The notes below the pieces were generated by a model, which worked only from the letters and a program-made list of their open reading frames with translations, ran no database searches and was not told the DNA's origin. Positions 1 through 6,958 of a stretch of DNA of 42,022 bases are shown piece by piece. The DNA is taken from positions 1 to 42,022 of the forward strand of contig CAZRIP010000016.1 in NCBI GenBank assembly GCA_964600165.1, given 5' to 3'. Within the stretch, counting starts at the first letter, position 1, and each line of letters opens with the position of its first letter. The position numbers were made by a program, and so were the translations under genes. Source of the stretch: CAZRIP01 sp964600165. GTDB lineage: Bacteria; Elusimicrobiota; Elusimicrobia; UBA1565; UBA9628.

Positions 1-513
1 GAACTTGATGGCGACCGAGTCGGCGGCCTCCTCCGGCGCCTGGAAACACGGAGGCGGAGGCTCGGTGGGCGTGATGTCGGAAGGCGGGACCCGGAGCTTG
101 CGTCGGATGGCCTTCTCGACGGCCGCGACGAGCTCGGTCTTGCCGATGGGCTTGGTCAACACCGCCGCCGTGTCCCAGCGAAACAACTCCCGCAGGGGCT
201 CGGCGCGCCGGCCGTTCGCGATGACGACGCGCGGGATGGACGCGAGGTCGTCCTCTCGGCGCAGGCGCTCGAGGAGCTCGAACCCCTCGGCGTTGGGCAT
301 CTGATAGCCGATGAGGATGACGTCCGGCGGCACGCGCCGCGCCGCCGCGAGACCGTCTTCCGCGCTCATCGCCGTCTGCACGACGCAGACGTAGCCTCGC
401 AACAAGCGGGCCATCAGCTCGAGAAAGCTCGGGTCGTCGTCGATGATGAGCACCCGCGTCGTCCGGTTGGACGCCTTGGAACGCCGCGTGGTGCGCGTGG
501 TGCGCGAGTTCAT
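1..513 (-). CDS. Receiver-domain protein lacking the phospho-acceptor Asp (partial, 3' end off window)
   Basis: A CheY-like receiver of at least 171 residues that runs off the window edge. The fold is recognisable: an acidic pocket at D25-D26-D27 after a hydrophobic strand, the conserved Lys of the TKP motif at K121, and a MP turn at residues 72-73. The phospho-acceptor position, normally the Asp of a LxD..MP motif, reads GGC (Gly69, codon at 307-309). The strand-4 Thr/Ser is Ala99. The domain should therefore not be phosphorylated in the usual way and may act as a constitutive or docking pseudo-receiver. The N-terminus has a basic, Arg/Thr-rich stretch. The ATG at 511-513 overlaps the stop codon of the upstream kinase gene (ATGA), so the two are translationally coupled. 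Residues after about 143 are a Pro-rich tail leading to unseen sequence. Confidence 0.85.
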   Translation of the reverse strand, partial: MNSRTTRTTRRSKASNRTTRVLIIDDDPSFLELMARLLRGYVCVVQTAMSAEDGLAAARRVPPDVILIGYQMPNAEGFELLERLRREDDLASIPRVVIANGRRAEPLRELFRWDTAAVLTKPIGKTELVAAVEKAIRRKLRVPPSDITPTEPPPPCFQAPEEAADSVAIKF

Positions 514-1697
514 GCGAGCTCCTCTAGGTGGAGCGCGAAAGCCGCGGCCGTCGGGATGCGCTTTTCAGGCTCCGGTTGTAGAGCCCAATCGACGAGCATG
601 TCGAGTGAGGACGGGAGCCCCGCTCTCTGTCTCGAAGGCGGGATGTAGCGTCGGAGCATTTTCGCGGCGCGAGTCGTCGGGCTCGAAAAGACGCCCTCGC
701 CCGTCGTCATCTCATAGAGGCACGCTCCGAGAGCGTAGATGTCCGACTCCTTGCGGACCACTCCGTCCTCGGCCTCGGGGGCCATGTAGAGCGGGGTGCC
801 GGCGACGGTCTCCGTCGTCAGGCGCGAGAGCGACTCTTTGGCGCGGCGGGCGACGCCGAAGTCCATCACCTTGATCTCGTCCTCGTCCGACACCATGATG
901 TTCGACGGCTTGAGGTCGCGGTGGACGACGCCGCGGCGGTGCGCGAAATCCAGAGCGTCGCACACTCCGCGCATGATGCGCTTGGTCTCCTCGAGCGGGA
1001 GGCAGCGCCTCTCGGTCAGGAGCTGCTCGACGGTCTTGCCCGCGACGTACTCGAAGACGAGCGAGAGATTCTCCTCGTCCTCGATGATCGTATGGATGTC
1101 GACGATCGTCGGGTGGTGGAGCGCCGCGACGAGCCGCGCTTCCTGGACGAAGCGCTCGCGCTCGCGCGGATCGTCGCGGATCGCGTCGCGCATCATCTTG
1201 ACCGCGACGCGCCGCCCGAGCTTGGAGTCCTCGGCCTCGAAGACGATCCCCATCCCGCCTTCGCCGAGCTTGCGGATCATCCGATAGCCGGCGGGCAAGA
1301 CGGGAGGCGCGTCGTCGTCGAGGCGGCGTGCGCGGTCGTGAGTCGGCGTCGCCCGCCGGCGCGCGCTCCAGAGCTGCAGGCCGAGAGCGACCGCCAGCGA
1401 GGCGGCGAGGATCGGGGAGAAGAGCAGGCTCCAAGGCGGCCCGGCGGGCGCGTCCGGCCCGGGGCGACGCGCGAGCTGCCTTTCGGCGAGCCTCAACGCG
1501 GCGAGGGCCGACGCGTCGGCCTCGGCGGCGACGGCGTCGCGCAGGTCGCCCATGGGCGCCGCCGGCGCGGGTGGACGAGCCAGCATGCGGGGAAGCGTCG
1601 CGAAGAGCGCCGCGCAACCGAGCGTCGCCGCGACGACGCAGGCCGCGGCCTTGGCGAGGCCTTTCGGGCCGACGAGAACGACCGCCGTGTCTTTCAC
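510..1697 (-). CDS. Membrane-anchored serine/threonine protein kinase (PknB/Hanks type)
   Basis: 395 residues. An N-terminal hydrophobic segment lies at about 13-35, followed by a roughly 50-residue Ala-rich stretch and a second membrane segment at about 89-110, then a cytoplasmic kinase domain at about 138-395. All catalytic motifs are present: glycine loop GEGGMG (145-150), Lys167 in VAVK, HRDLKPSN (His259), DFG (279-281) and APE (306-308). The layout suggests a small periplasmic loop between two membrane passes. It starts with GTG at 1697, because a perfect TATAAT lies 7 nt upstream. The stop overlaps the start of the pseudo-receiver gene, suggesting that the two work as a signalling pair. 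The substrate is unknown. The kinase family assignment is secure. Confidence 0.93.
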   Translation of the reverse strand: MKDTAVVLVGPKGLAKAAACVVAATLGCAALFATLPRMLARPPAPAAPMGDLRDAVAAEADASALAALRLAERQLARRPGPDAPAGPPWSLLFSPILAASLAVALGLQLWSARRRATPTHDRARRLDDDAPPVLPAGYRMIRKLGEGGMGIVFEAEDSKLGRRVAVKMMRDAIRDDPRERERFVQEARLVAALHHPTIVDIHTIIEDEENLSLVFEYVAGKTVEQLLTERRCLPLEETKRIMRGVCDALDFAHRRGVVHRDLKPSNIMVSDEDEIKVMDFGVARRAKESLSRLTTETVAGTPLYMAPEAEDGVVRKESDIYALGACLYEMTTGEGVFSSPTTRAAKMLRRYIPPSRQRAGLPSSLDMLVDWALQPEPEKRIPTAAAFALHLEELA

Positions 1698-1704
1698 TGG
1701 CGCG

Positions 1705-1733
1705 ATTATAGGAACGTCGCGCCGGAGCGTCGA
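1705..1733 (-). promoter_or_regulatory. Leaderless promoter of the kinase/pseudo-receiver operon
   Basis: On the minus strand TCGACG (1728-1733), a 17-nt spacer and a perfect TATAAT (1705-1710) are seen. The GTG start begins 7 nt after the -10, about where +1 would fall, so the mRNA should be leaderless. Confidence 0.65.
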
Positions 1734-1774
1734 TGATCGGCGCGCGACGGGCCGGTGAGCCTATTGTGACGAGG

Positions 1775-2016
1775 CTACCAGGCGCGCGAGGCCGGGACCG
1801 TCCACGACGGCCGCCACGCGGCCGTGAAGCCGGCGCCCGATGGCTGGGCGGCGCGGGCCGTCGGCGCGGCGTCCTGGCCCCAAGGGCCGGGATTGCAGGC
1901 GCCGGTCTTGTCGTCCCACAACTGCGAGACGCGGCTCGTCAGGCCATGGCTCGTCACCGTCGACGCGCCGGCGACGAGAAGACGAGAGCGAGGACGGCGA
2001 GAAAAAGGGTCTTCAT
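1775..2016 (-). pseudogene. Small secreted protein gene interrupted by a frameshift
   Basis: An ATG at 2016 lies 8 nt after the stop of the upstream TPM gene. It opens a clear signal peptide (MKTLFLAVLALVFSS) but ends after 20 residues at a TGA (1954-1956). A second frame is open through this stop and continues to a TAG at 1775-1777, encoding about 60 further residues with Trp and Cys (LWDDKTGACNPGPW). A single-base indel near 1960-1975 would join the signal peptide to this body, giving a secreted protein of about 80 residues. It could be a true pseudogene, a sequencing or assembly error, or two unrelated open frames. I do not recognise the family. It would be the last gene of the LemA/TPM operon. 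Confidence 0.4.
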
Positions 2017-2024
2017 AGAGGGGA

Positions 2025-2465
2025 TCATGGCATTTTGGGGCAGCGCCGGGCGAGCTCGGCGCCGATCTCGCGCACGCAGGACTCGACGCCTTCCGCGTAC
2101 TTCCGATCCTTGAAACGCGCGAGCAGGATCTTCGCGGCGCGGTCCCACAGATGCTGGCCCGCTTGATCGTGGATGCCTTCGTCGCCCCAGATCGCGAAGC
2201 GATGGTCGAGGTGCGAGATCAGGAGAAGGACTCCGTTGCGCTGCTCGGTCTTGTCGAGGCCGAGCTCGACGAAGAGCTTCCGCGCCGCCGCCATGATATC
2301 GGGTCCCGCCTTGCCGACGAGGTGGACGGTGATCGCGCCGGTCGTCTTTCGCTCCTGCTCGGCGATCACGCCGGCGATCCGCTTTTTGTCCTCGGCGCTG
2401 AGAAAGCCCGAGAAGAATCTCCGCAGGTGCCGCGTCCACGCCGAGCCGTGCTTACCAGCTGCCAC
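2025..2465 (-). CDS. TPM-domain protein, short form (TLP18.3/Psb32/MOLO-1 family)
   Basis: 146 residues. The whole protein is one TPM domain without signal peptide or membrane anchor: the helix AEDKKRIAGVIAEQERKT, the strand GAITVHLVG, then RNGVLLLISHLDHRFAIWGD and GIHDQAG, which are typical of this family. Proteins of this family are often encoded beside LemA and a larger secreted TPM protein, as here. The GTG start at 2465 lies inside the end of the upstream gene (14-nt overlap). The biochemical role of TPM domains is poorly settled; photosystem repair and acid phosphatase roles are reported for plant members. Lacking a signal peptide, this copy is probably cytoplasmic or at the inner face of the membrane. 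Confidence 0.82.
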   Translation of the reverse strand: MAAGKHGSAWTRHLRRFFSGFLSAEDKKRIAGVIAEQERKTTGAITVHLVGKAGPDIMAAARKLFVELGLDKTEQRNGVLLLISHLDHRFAIWGDEGIHDQAGQHLWDRAAKILLARFKDRKYAEGVESCVREIGAELARRCPKMP

Positions 2466-3219
2466 TCGCGCCTCCTCCGCCCGACGAACCGCCGCCGCCC
2501 GAGAATCCGCCGCCTCCCGAGCCGCCGCCGCTGCCGCCTCCGCTGGAAAAAGTCTGGGCGACTAAGAAGACGATGTTGAGGACGTCGAGGCCCGCGTTCA
2601 TCGCGGCCAAGCCGCCGATGGTCGAGCGTCGCGACGCCTCGTAGACGAAGCACAGGACGTAGAGGACGAGCAGGAGCGCCGCGACGACGGCGATCCACGG
2701 CGGCGCGCCGAATTCCGAGCGCGGACGGATGCGGATCGGGGAAGCGACCGTGCCGCCGAGCTTGGAGGCGAGGCCGTCGACGATCGCGTAGACCGCCGTA
2801 TCGCAGTCGCCCGCTTTGAGAGAGCCCGTTCCCGCGTCCGTCGCGATCTCGGAGGCCTCGAGGTCCGTCAGCGTGGGCTCTAGGCCGTAGCCGACTTCGA
2901 TCCTCCACTTCCGGTCGGACTTGAAAAGCGCGAACAGGAGCCCGTCGTCGCTCTTCTTCGAGCCGATCTTCCACTCGCGGAAGAGTCGATTCGTGTAATC
3001 CTCGAGGCTCTCGCCGTCGAGGCTCTGAAACAAGGCGACGACGAACTGGTGCCCGGTCTGCTCCTCGAGGCCGCGCAGGCGCCGCGAGACGCGGTCCTCG
3101 GTCGAAGCCGACACGACGCCCTCGTTGTAGATGTAGCGGTACGGCGAGGCGGGGAAAGGCTTTTTGGCCGCCCACGCGGGCGACGCGAGCAGCAGCAGGC
3201 CGAGGGCGGCCTGTCGCAC
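2452..3219 (-). CDS. Secreted/membrane TPM-domain protein, YgcG family
   Basis: 255 residues: a signal peptide (1-17, ending PAWA), an extracytoplasmic TPM domain at about 20-160 (YRYIYNEGVVS, QTGHQFVVALFQSLDG, DDGLLFALFK, RKWRIEVGYGLE), a transmembrane segment at about 174-196, and a C-terminal tail made almost entirely of Gly and Ser. This matches YgcG-type proteins, including the Gly-rich tail that usually ends with an aromatic residue (here Trp). The GTG start follows the LemA stop directly. The operon order LemA, YgcG, short TPM is a widely conserved arrangement. LemA/YgcG pairs are associated with the cell envelope, but the molecular function is not established. Confidence 0.88.
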   Translation of the reverse strand: MRQAALGLLLLASPAWAAKKPFPASPYRYIYNEGVVSASTEDRVSRRLRGLEEQTGHQFVVALFQSLDGESLEDYTNRLFREWKIGSKKSDDGLLFALFKSDRKWRIEVGYGLEPTLTDLEASEIATDAGTGSLKAGDCDTAVYAIVDGLASKLGGTVASPIRIRPRSEFGAPPWIAVVAALLLVLYVLCFVYEASRRSTIGGLAAMNAGLDVLNIVFLVAQTFSSGGGSGGGSGGGGFSGGGGSSGGGGASGSW

Positions 3220-3813
3220 CTAGAACTTGACGACGGGCGCCGCTTGCGCCGGCTGGTCGGCCTGGAAGTACGGCCGCTCCTTGAAGCCGCCGACGTTGGC
3301 GACGAAAGCGCCGGGGAGCTTCTTGATCGCCGTGTTGTAGTCCTGCGCGGCGTCGTTGAAGCCGCGGCGCTCGACGGCGATGCGGTTTTCCGTGCCTTCC
3401 AGCTGCACTTGCAGATCGCGGAAATTCTGCGTGGCCTTGAGATCGGGGTACTTCTCCATGACGACCATCAGGCGCGAGAGCGCCGAGCCGAGGTCTCCCT
3501 GCGCGGCCTCGAACTTCTTGAACTGCGCGGGGTCGTTCAAGATCGACTTGTCGACGGTGAAGCTGCCCACGCGCGAGCGCGCGTCGACGACGGCGGTCAG
3601 CGTCGACTTCTCGAAATTCGCGGCGCCCTTGACGGTTTCGACCAGGTTCGGCACGAGATCGAAGCGGCGCTGATAAACGTTTTGGACCTGCGCCCACGCG
3701 GAGTTGACGGCCTCACGCTTGGTCACGAAGCCGTTGTAGGCGCCCATGCCCCACGACGCCAAGACGGCGAAAAACCCGACGACGGCCCCCACGGCGATCA
3801 AAGCGGTTTTCAT
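3220..3813 (-). CDS. lemA: LemA family protein
   Basis: 197 residues, normal for the family. One N-terminal membrane segment (about 2-24) is followed by the typical four-helix body. Signature stretches are NSAWAQVQNVYQRRFDLVPN, then NLVETVKG and a helix ending in NFRDLQVQLEGTENRIAVER. The C-terminus is a short Gly/Ala-rich tail. The body is expected on the periplasmic side. It is the first gene of an operon with two TPM-domain genes and a damaged small secreted gene. Its ATG is placed 6 nt behind a promoter -10, so initiation is probably leaderless. Confidence 0.93.
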   Translation of the reverse strand: MKTALIAVGAVVGFFAVLASWGMGAYNGFVTKREAVNSAWAQVQNVYQRRFDLVPNLVETVKGAANFEKSTLTAVVDARSRVGSFTVDKSILNDPAQFKKFEAAQGDLGSALSRLMVVMEKYPDLKATQNFRDLQVQLEGTENRIAVERRGFNDAAQDYNTAIKKLPGAFVANVGGFKERPYFQADQPAQAAPVVKF

Positions 3814-3819
3814 GGCTCC

Positions 3820-3848
3820 ATTAACTCAGTTTGTCACGCCACCGTCAA
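3820..3848 (-). promoter_or_regulatory. Leaderless promoter of the lemA operon
   Basis: On the minus strand: TTGACG (3843-3848), a 17-nt spacer and GTTAAT (3820-3825), followed by 6 nt and the lemA ATG. It is the best -35/-10 pair in the window, and +1 falls on the start codon. Confidence 0.65.
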
Positions 3849-3935
3849 GAAGCCGTCGCGTTTCAGAGCTATTTGAGCGCACTTTAGAGGGATTTCAGCG
3901 GCGCGGCGCGAGAACTCCGGTAAACTTACGAGGCG

Positions 3936-4088
3936 ATGATCAACCCCGACCAGAAGCCTTCGCCCGCCCGCGGCTCTCCGTCGTTCGCGCTCGACAGCAA
4001 GCTCCTCAAATGGCGCTTTCTCCTAGCCCGGATGAACCGGCGCGCGCCGCGCGCCTCGGCAAAGGACCCGTCGAGCGATAGGTCCTAG
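3936..4088 (+). CDS. Possible 50-residue basic small protein
   Basis: A short open frame begins at ATG 3936 and ends with TAG at 4086-4088. It encodes 50 residues with a basic amphipathic centre (KLLKWRFLLARMNRR) flanked by Pro/Ser-rich ends. A TAAACT hexamer (3921-3926) lies 9 nt before the ATG and a GAGG (3930-3933) just before it, so both a promoter and a weak ribosome site are possible. No family is recognised. It fills the otherwise empty 316-nt gap between lemA and the glycogen synthase gene. It may be chance in GC-rich DNA. Confidence 0.3.
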   Translation: MINPDQKPSPARGSPSFALDSKLLKWRFLLARMNRRAPRASAKDPSSDRS

Positions 4089-4116
4089 AACCCTTCCCGG
4101 TCGCGGCTCGCGCTGT

Positions 4117-4129
4117 TACCTTATACAGC
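4117..4129 (+). promoter_or_regulatory. Putative -10 of glycogen synthase gene, within a small inverted repeat
   Basis: TACCTT (4117-4122) ends 7 nt before the GTG at 4130, with TTCCCG (4094-4099) 17 nt upstream. The site is overlapped by an inverted repeat GCTGT-8 nt-ACAGC (4112-4129) that could be an operator. The evidence is modest. Confidence 0.35.
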
Positions 4130-5905
4130 GTGAGGCGCTGGTTCTTCGCCGTCATTGTCATTCTGGCCTGGCCGCTCTCCGCGGCCGAGCTCGAGACCAA
4201 GATTCCGGAGCTGCCCTCCGCGCTGGCGGCCCCCGTCGCGGCGGCGCTCCCGACGGGAGAACTTTCCGCCCAGACGCTCTCTTTCGCCGAGGGCCCGGCG
4301 CCCGGAGCCTCGCTCGTGACCCCGCAGATCTCCTTGACGCCGGCGGCGGCCTCGCCCGCGGCCCAGTCGGCGCAAGGCGTCGCCGCCCAGGCCGCGCTGG
4401 CGCAGGCCTCGGCTCAACCCTCTCAAGACGCGGCCCCCAGCGCTTCCCAGTTCGCCGCCGTGGCGGACGGCGGCCGGCCGCTCGACGTGATGATCGTGAC
4501 GGCCGAGGCCGTGCCCTTCGCCAAGACCGGCGGACTGGCGGACGTCACCGACGCCGTCGCGCGCGGCTTGGTCGCGAAGGGCCACCGAGCCACGCTCGTT
4601 CTTCCGAACTACAAGAACCTCAAGAAAGACGGCATGACGTTCACCCCGCGCGCGACCATCTCCGTGCCGATCGGCGACCGCGTCGAGACGGCCACGATCC
4701 TGCACGCCGAGCGCGAGGGCGTCGACATCTGGCTTTTGGATGGAGCGCTTTTCAACGCGCGCGACGGGCCCTACGCGGAAAAAGGAGTCCTGCATCCGGA
4801 CAACGACGAGCGCATGATCATGCTCACGCGCGGCGCGCTCGAGGCCGCGAAGGCCATGGGGCGCAAGCCCGACATCCTGCACGCGCACGACTGGCACTCG
4901 GCGCTGATCGGCCCGATGGCCAAGAAGATCTACGCGGACGACCCCGCCTTCGCGAACGCGAAATCCGTCCTCACGATCCACAACATCGCCTACCAGGGCG
5001 CCTTCGGAGGGGCGGCTCTTCTCAAGGCGGGCTTCGGCTGGGAAGAGTTCCACTGGGAGAGCATGGAGCATTGGGGCCTTTTCAGCTTCATGAAGGCGGG
5101 GCTCCAGCACTCGGACGCGATCACGACGGTCAGCCCGACCTACGCGAAGGAGATCCAGACGCCCGAGTTCGGCGTCGGCTTCGACGGGCTGCTGCGCTAC
5201 CGCGCGCAGGACTTGCACGGGATCATCAACGGCGTCGACCCCAAGCTCTGGAGCCCGGAGACGGATCCGGTCGTCGCTCGACAATACGGCCAGGAAGACG
5301 TCGCGCGCGGCAAGCGCGAGAACAAGACCGCGGTCCAAATGCTGGCCGGTTTCGCCGAGGATCCCGGCGCGCCGCTCTTCGCCGTCGCGTCCCGCTTCGA
5401 TCACCAGAAGGGCGTCGATCTGATCCTCGAGGCGATCCCGGACATCCTCGCGGCGGGCGGACAGCTCGTCATCTCCGGCTCCGGCGACCCCGAGCTCGAG
5501 AAAGCGGTCAAAGAGGCCGCCGCCGCCAATCCGGGCCGCGTGTTCCACCACCCGTTCAGCGAGGTCTTCGTCCACGCGCTCTACGCCGCCGCCGATTTCC
5601 TGCTGATGCCGTCGCGCTTCGAGCCGTGCGGCTTGTCGCAGCTCATCGCGCAGCGCTTCGGCGCGATCCCGATCGTGACCCCGGTCGGCGGCCTCGTCGA
5701 CACCGTCGAGGACGGGCACGACGGCCTCGTCATCTCCTCGTTCTCGCGCGAGGCGCTCGCCGACGGGATCGCGCGCGCGAAGGCGCTCCACGACGATCCC
5801 GACGCGCTGGACGCGATGCGCCAACGGGCGATGAAGAAGGACACGTCGTGGGGCGCGTCGATCGCCAAGTACGTCGCGCTATTCCGCTCGCTGCTCGCCC
5901 GCTAG
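4130..5905 (+). CDS. glgA: Glycogen synthase (GT5) with an N-terminal signal peptide and linker
   Basis: 591 residues, against about 470-500 for usual GlgA. Residues about 116-591 form a complete GT5 enzyme that transfers glucose from ADP-glucose to alpha-1,4-glucan. They include the donor-binding KTGGLADV loop (Lys132), HAHDWHSALI, the GSGDPEL strand and the C-terminal RFEPCGLSQLIAQRFG motif with the catalytic Glu. The first 20 residues resemble a signal peptide (RRWFFAVIVILAWPLSAA), followed by about 95 Ala/Pro/Gln-rich residues. A plain cytosolic enzyme could start at the internal ATG for Met121 (4490). However, the extension is open, coding-like and preceded by its own -10, so I keep GTG 4130. 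An exported GlgA would have no obvious ADP-glucose supply, so the extension may be a membrane tether. The gene stands alone, without glgB or glgC nearby. Confidence 0.9.
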   Translation: MRRWFFAVIVILAWPLSAAELETKIPELPSALAAPVAAALPTGELSAQTLSFAEGPAPGASLVTPQISLTPAAASPAAQSAQGVAAQAALAQASAQPSQDAAPSASQFAAVADGGRPLDVMIVTAEAVPFAKTGGLADVTDAVARGLVAKGHRATLVLPNYKNLKKDGMTFTPRATISVPIGDRVETATILHAEREGVDIWLLDGALFNARDGPYAEKGVLHPDNDERMIMLTRGALEAAKAMGRKPDILHAHDWHSALIGPMAKKIYADDPAFANAKSVLTIHNIAYQGAFGGAALLKAGFGWEEFHWESMEHWGLFSFMKAGLQHSDAITTVSPTYAKEIQTPEFGVGFDGLLRYRAQDLHGIINGVDPKLWSPETDPVVARQYGQEDVARGKRENKTAVQMLAGFAEDPGAPLFAVASRFDHQKGVDLILEAIPDILAAGGQLVISGSGDPELEKAVKEAAAANPGRVFHHPFSEVFVHALYAAADFLLMPSRFEPCGLSQLIAQRFGAIPIVTPVGGLVDTVEDGHDGLVISSFSREALADGIARAKALHDDPDALDAMRQRAMKKDTSWGASIAKYVALFRSLLAR

Positions 5906-5984
5906 CGGACCGCCTAAAAGGCCTAGGGCTAAAGTCCGAAAGCGATTAGGTCCAAAGCTACCTGCGAAGCCGGGGCCTTCCTCG

Positions 5985-5990
5985 TATACT
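5985..5990 (+). promoter_or_regulatory. -10 element (TATACT) of the 5999 gene
   Basis: TATACT ends 8 nt before the ATG at 5999, giving a leaderless or nearly leaderless message. The -35 is weak (CTGCGA at 5962-5967). The rest of the 93-nt gap after glgA shows only a short imperfect repeat (GCCT-AAA-AGGC) with no U tract. Confidence 0.5.
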
Positions 5991-5998
5991 TCTCATAT

Positions 5999-6499
5999 AT
6001 GAAAAAGACCATCCCTCTTGCCCTTCTGGCGATCCTTGCCGCGAGCATGGCCCGCGCCGGCGAGATCCGATTCGACGCGATCGATCCGGTCGCGCAGTTC
6101 CAGGAGATGAAGGCTCAAGGGAACCTCACGCCCGTAGCCGACGTCGCCGGCGCGCCTTCAACCAGCCGCCCCGATGCGGCGGTTCAAGGAGGGGACACGT
6201 ATCAAGAGGTCCAACGCCTCTTCGAGCGGATCAATCATGGCGACCCCGTGACAAAACCTGAGATCACCGCCGCCCTGGCTTGGCTTCAGAAGAAGGCCGA
6301 GGACACGCAGAGTGACGCTCACTTTCAAGAACTTAAGAAAAAAGCGTGGGTCATGGGTCCTATCAAATATCCCGGGCATCAATTCACCGAGCCGGAAATC
6401 GATTCGGCGGCCTACTCTGAGCGAGACGATGAAATGACGGTCATCAGCACGTACGAATCGATCTTTAACGTGGCCCTGGCCAATCTGAACAGCCGCTAG
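5999..6499 (+). CDS. Secreted protein of unknown function
   Basis: 166 residues with a clean signal peptide (MKKTIPLALLAILAASMARA, cleavage after Ala-Arg-Ala). The mature part has no Cys and no membrane segment, and looks helical and hydrophilic: PVAQFQEMKAQGNLTP, then an acidic region around ERDDEMTVISTYES. I do not recognise a family. The part from about 6230 to 6480 is less GC-rich than neighbouring genes. Its stop TAG (6497-6499) interlocks with the stop of the convergent gene in the tetranucleotide CTAG. Confidence 0.75.
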   Translation: MKKTIPLALLAILAASMARAGEIRFDAIDPVAQFQEMKAQGNLTPVADVAGAPSTSRPDAAVQGGDTYQEVQRLFERINHGDPVTKPEITAALAWLQKKAEDTQSDAHFQELKKKAWVMGPIKYPGHQFTEPEIDSAAYSERDDEMTVISTYESIFNVALANLNSR

Positions 6500-6888
6500 T
6501 CGCCGGGGTGGTTGAGCGTCGCCTTCCAGCGGTATTCCCGGACGTTGCCTTCGGCGTCCTCCCGCCGGACCGTCCCTTCCATCGCGTCGCCCGAGCGCTT
6601 GCCTTCCCACTCCAATCGCAGCCCGTCGGCGTTGCGCTGCCGGCTGCGCCATTCGATTTCCTCGGCCCGGAACTTGTCGTCGTAGCCCGTCGGCTCGAAG
6701 CCCTTCGGGATCATGCGCGCCGAGGCCATCTTGCCGGCGTCGAACATCAGGTAGTCGACGCGCGCCGACATCAGAGGCCCGCTCGCCTCCGCGTACTTGA
6801 GCTTCCACTCCGTGCCGTCGAGGGCCTGCTGCGCGCGCGCGGCGGGCGCGAGCGCGAGCAGCGCCAGGAGGAAGAGCGCCGTTCTCAT
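6496..6888 (-). CDS. Small secreted beta-rich protein, unknown function
   Basis: 130 residues with a signal peptide (1-19, ending ARA). The mature part begins LDGTEWKLKYAEASG and alternates short strands with charged turns (DGLRLEWEGKRSGDAMEGTV, then EYRWKATL), which resembles a small lipocalin- or META-like barrel. No family can be named with confidence and there are no catalytic motifs. A TACACT -10 (6895-6900) ends 6 nt before the ATG. It is convergent with the upstream-lying secreted gene, sharing a CTAG stop overlap, and divergent from the dienelactone hydrolase gene. Confidence 0.75.
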   Translation of the reverse strand: MRTALFLLALLALAPAARAQQALDGTEWKLKYAEASGPLMSARVDYLMFDAGKMASARMIPKGFEPTGYDDKFRAEEIEWRSRQRNADGLRLEWEGKRSGDAMEGTVRREDAEGNVREYRWKATLNHPGD

Positions 6889-6894
6889 AAACCC

Positions 6895-6952
6895 AGTGTA
6901 AGCCTCCGCGAGTGACGGGCTCGTGTCGCGCCCGCCACGATCGTGCTATGAT
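6895..6952. promoter_or_regulatory. Divergent leaderless promoters between 6888(-) and 6959(+)
   Basis: Minus strand: TACACT (6895-6900) ends 6 nt before the ATG at 6888. Plus strand: TATGAT (6947-6952) ends 6 nt before the ATG at 6959. Neither has a good -35. Confidence 0.5.
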
Positions 6953-6958
6953 CGTCGC

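Noticed and set aside
5906..5998. Possible terminator after glgA (GCCT-AAA-AGGC)
   Set aside because: The stem is only 4 bp and there is no U tract.
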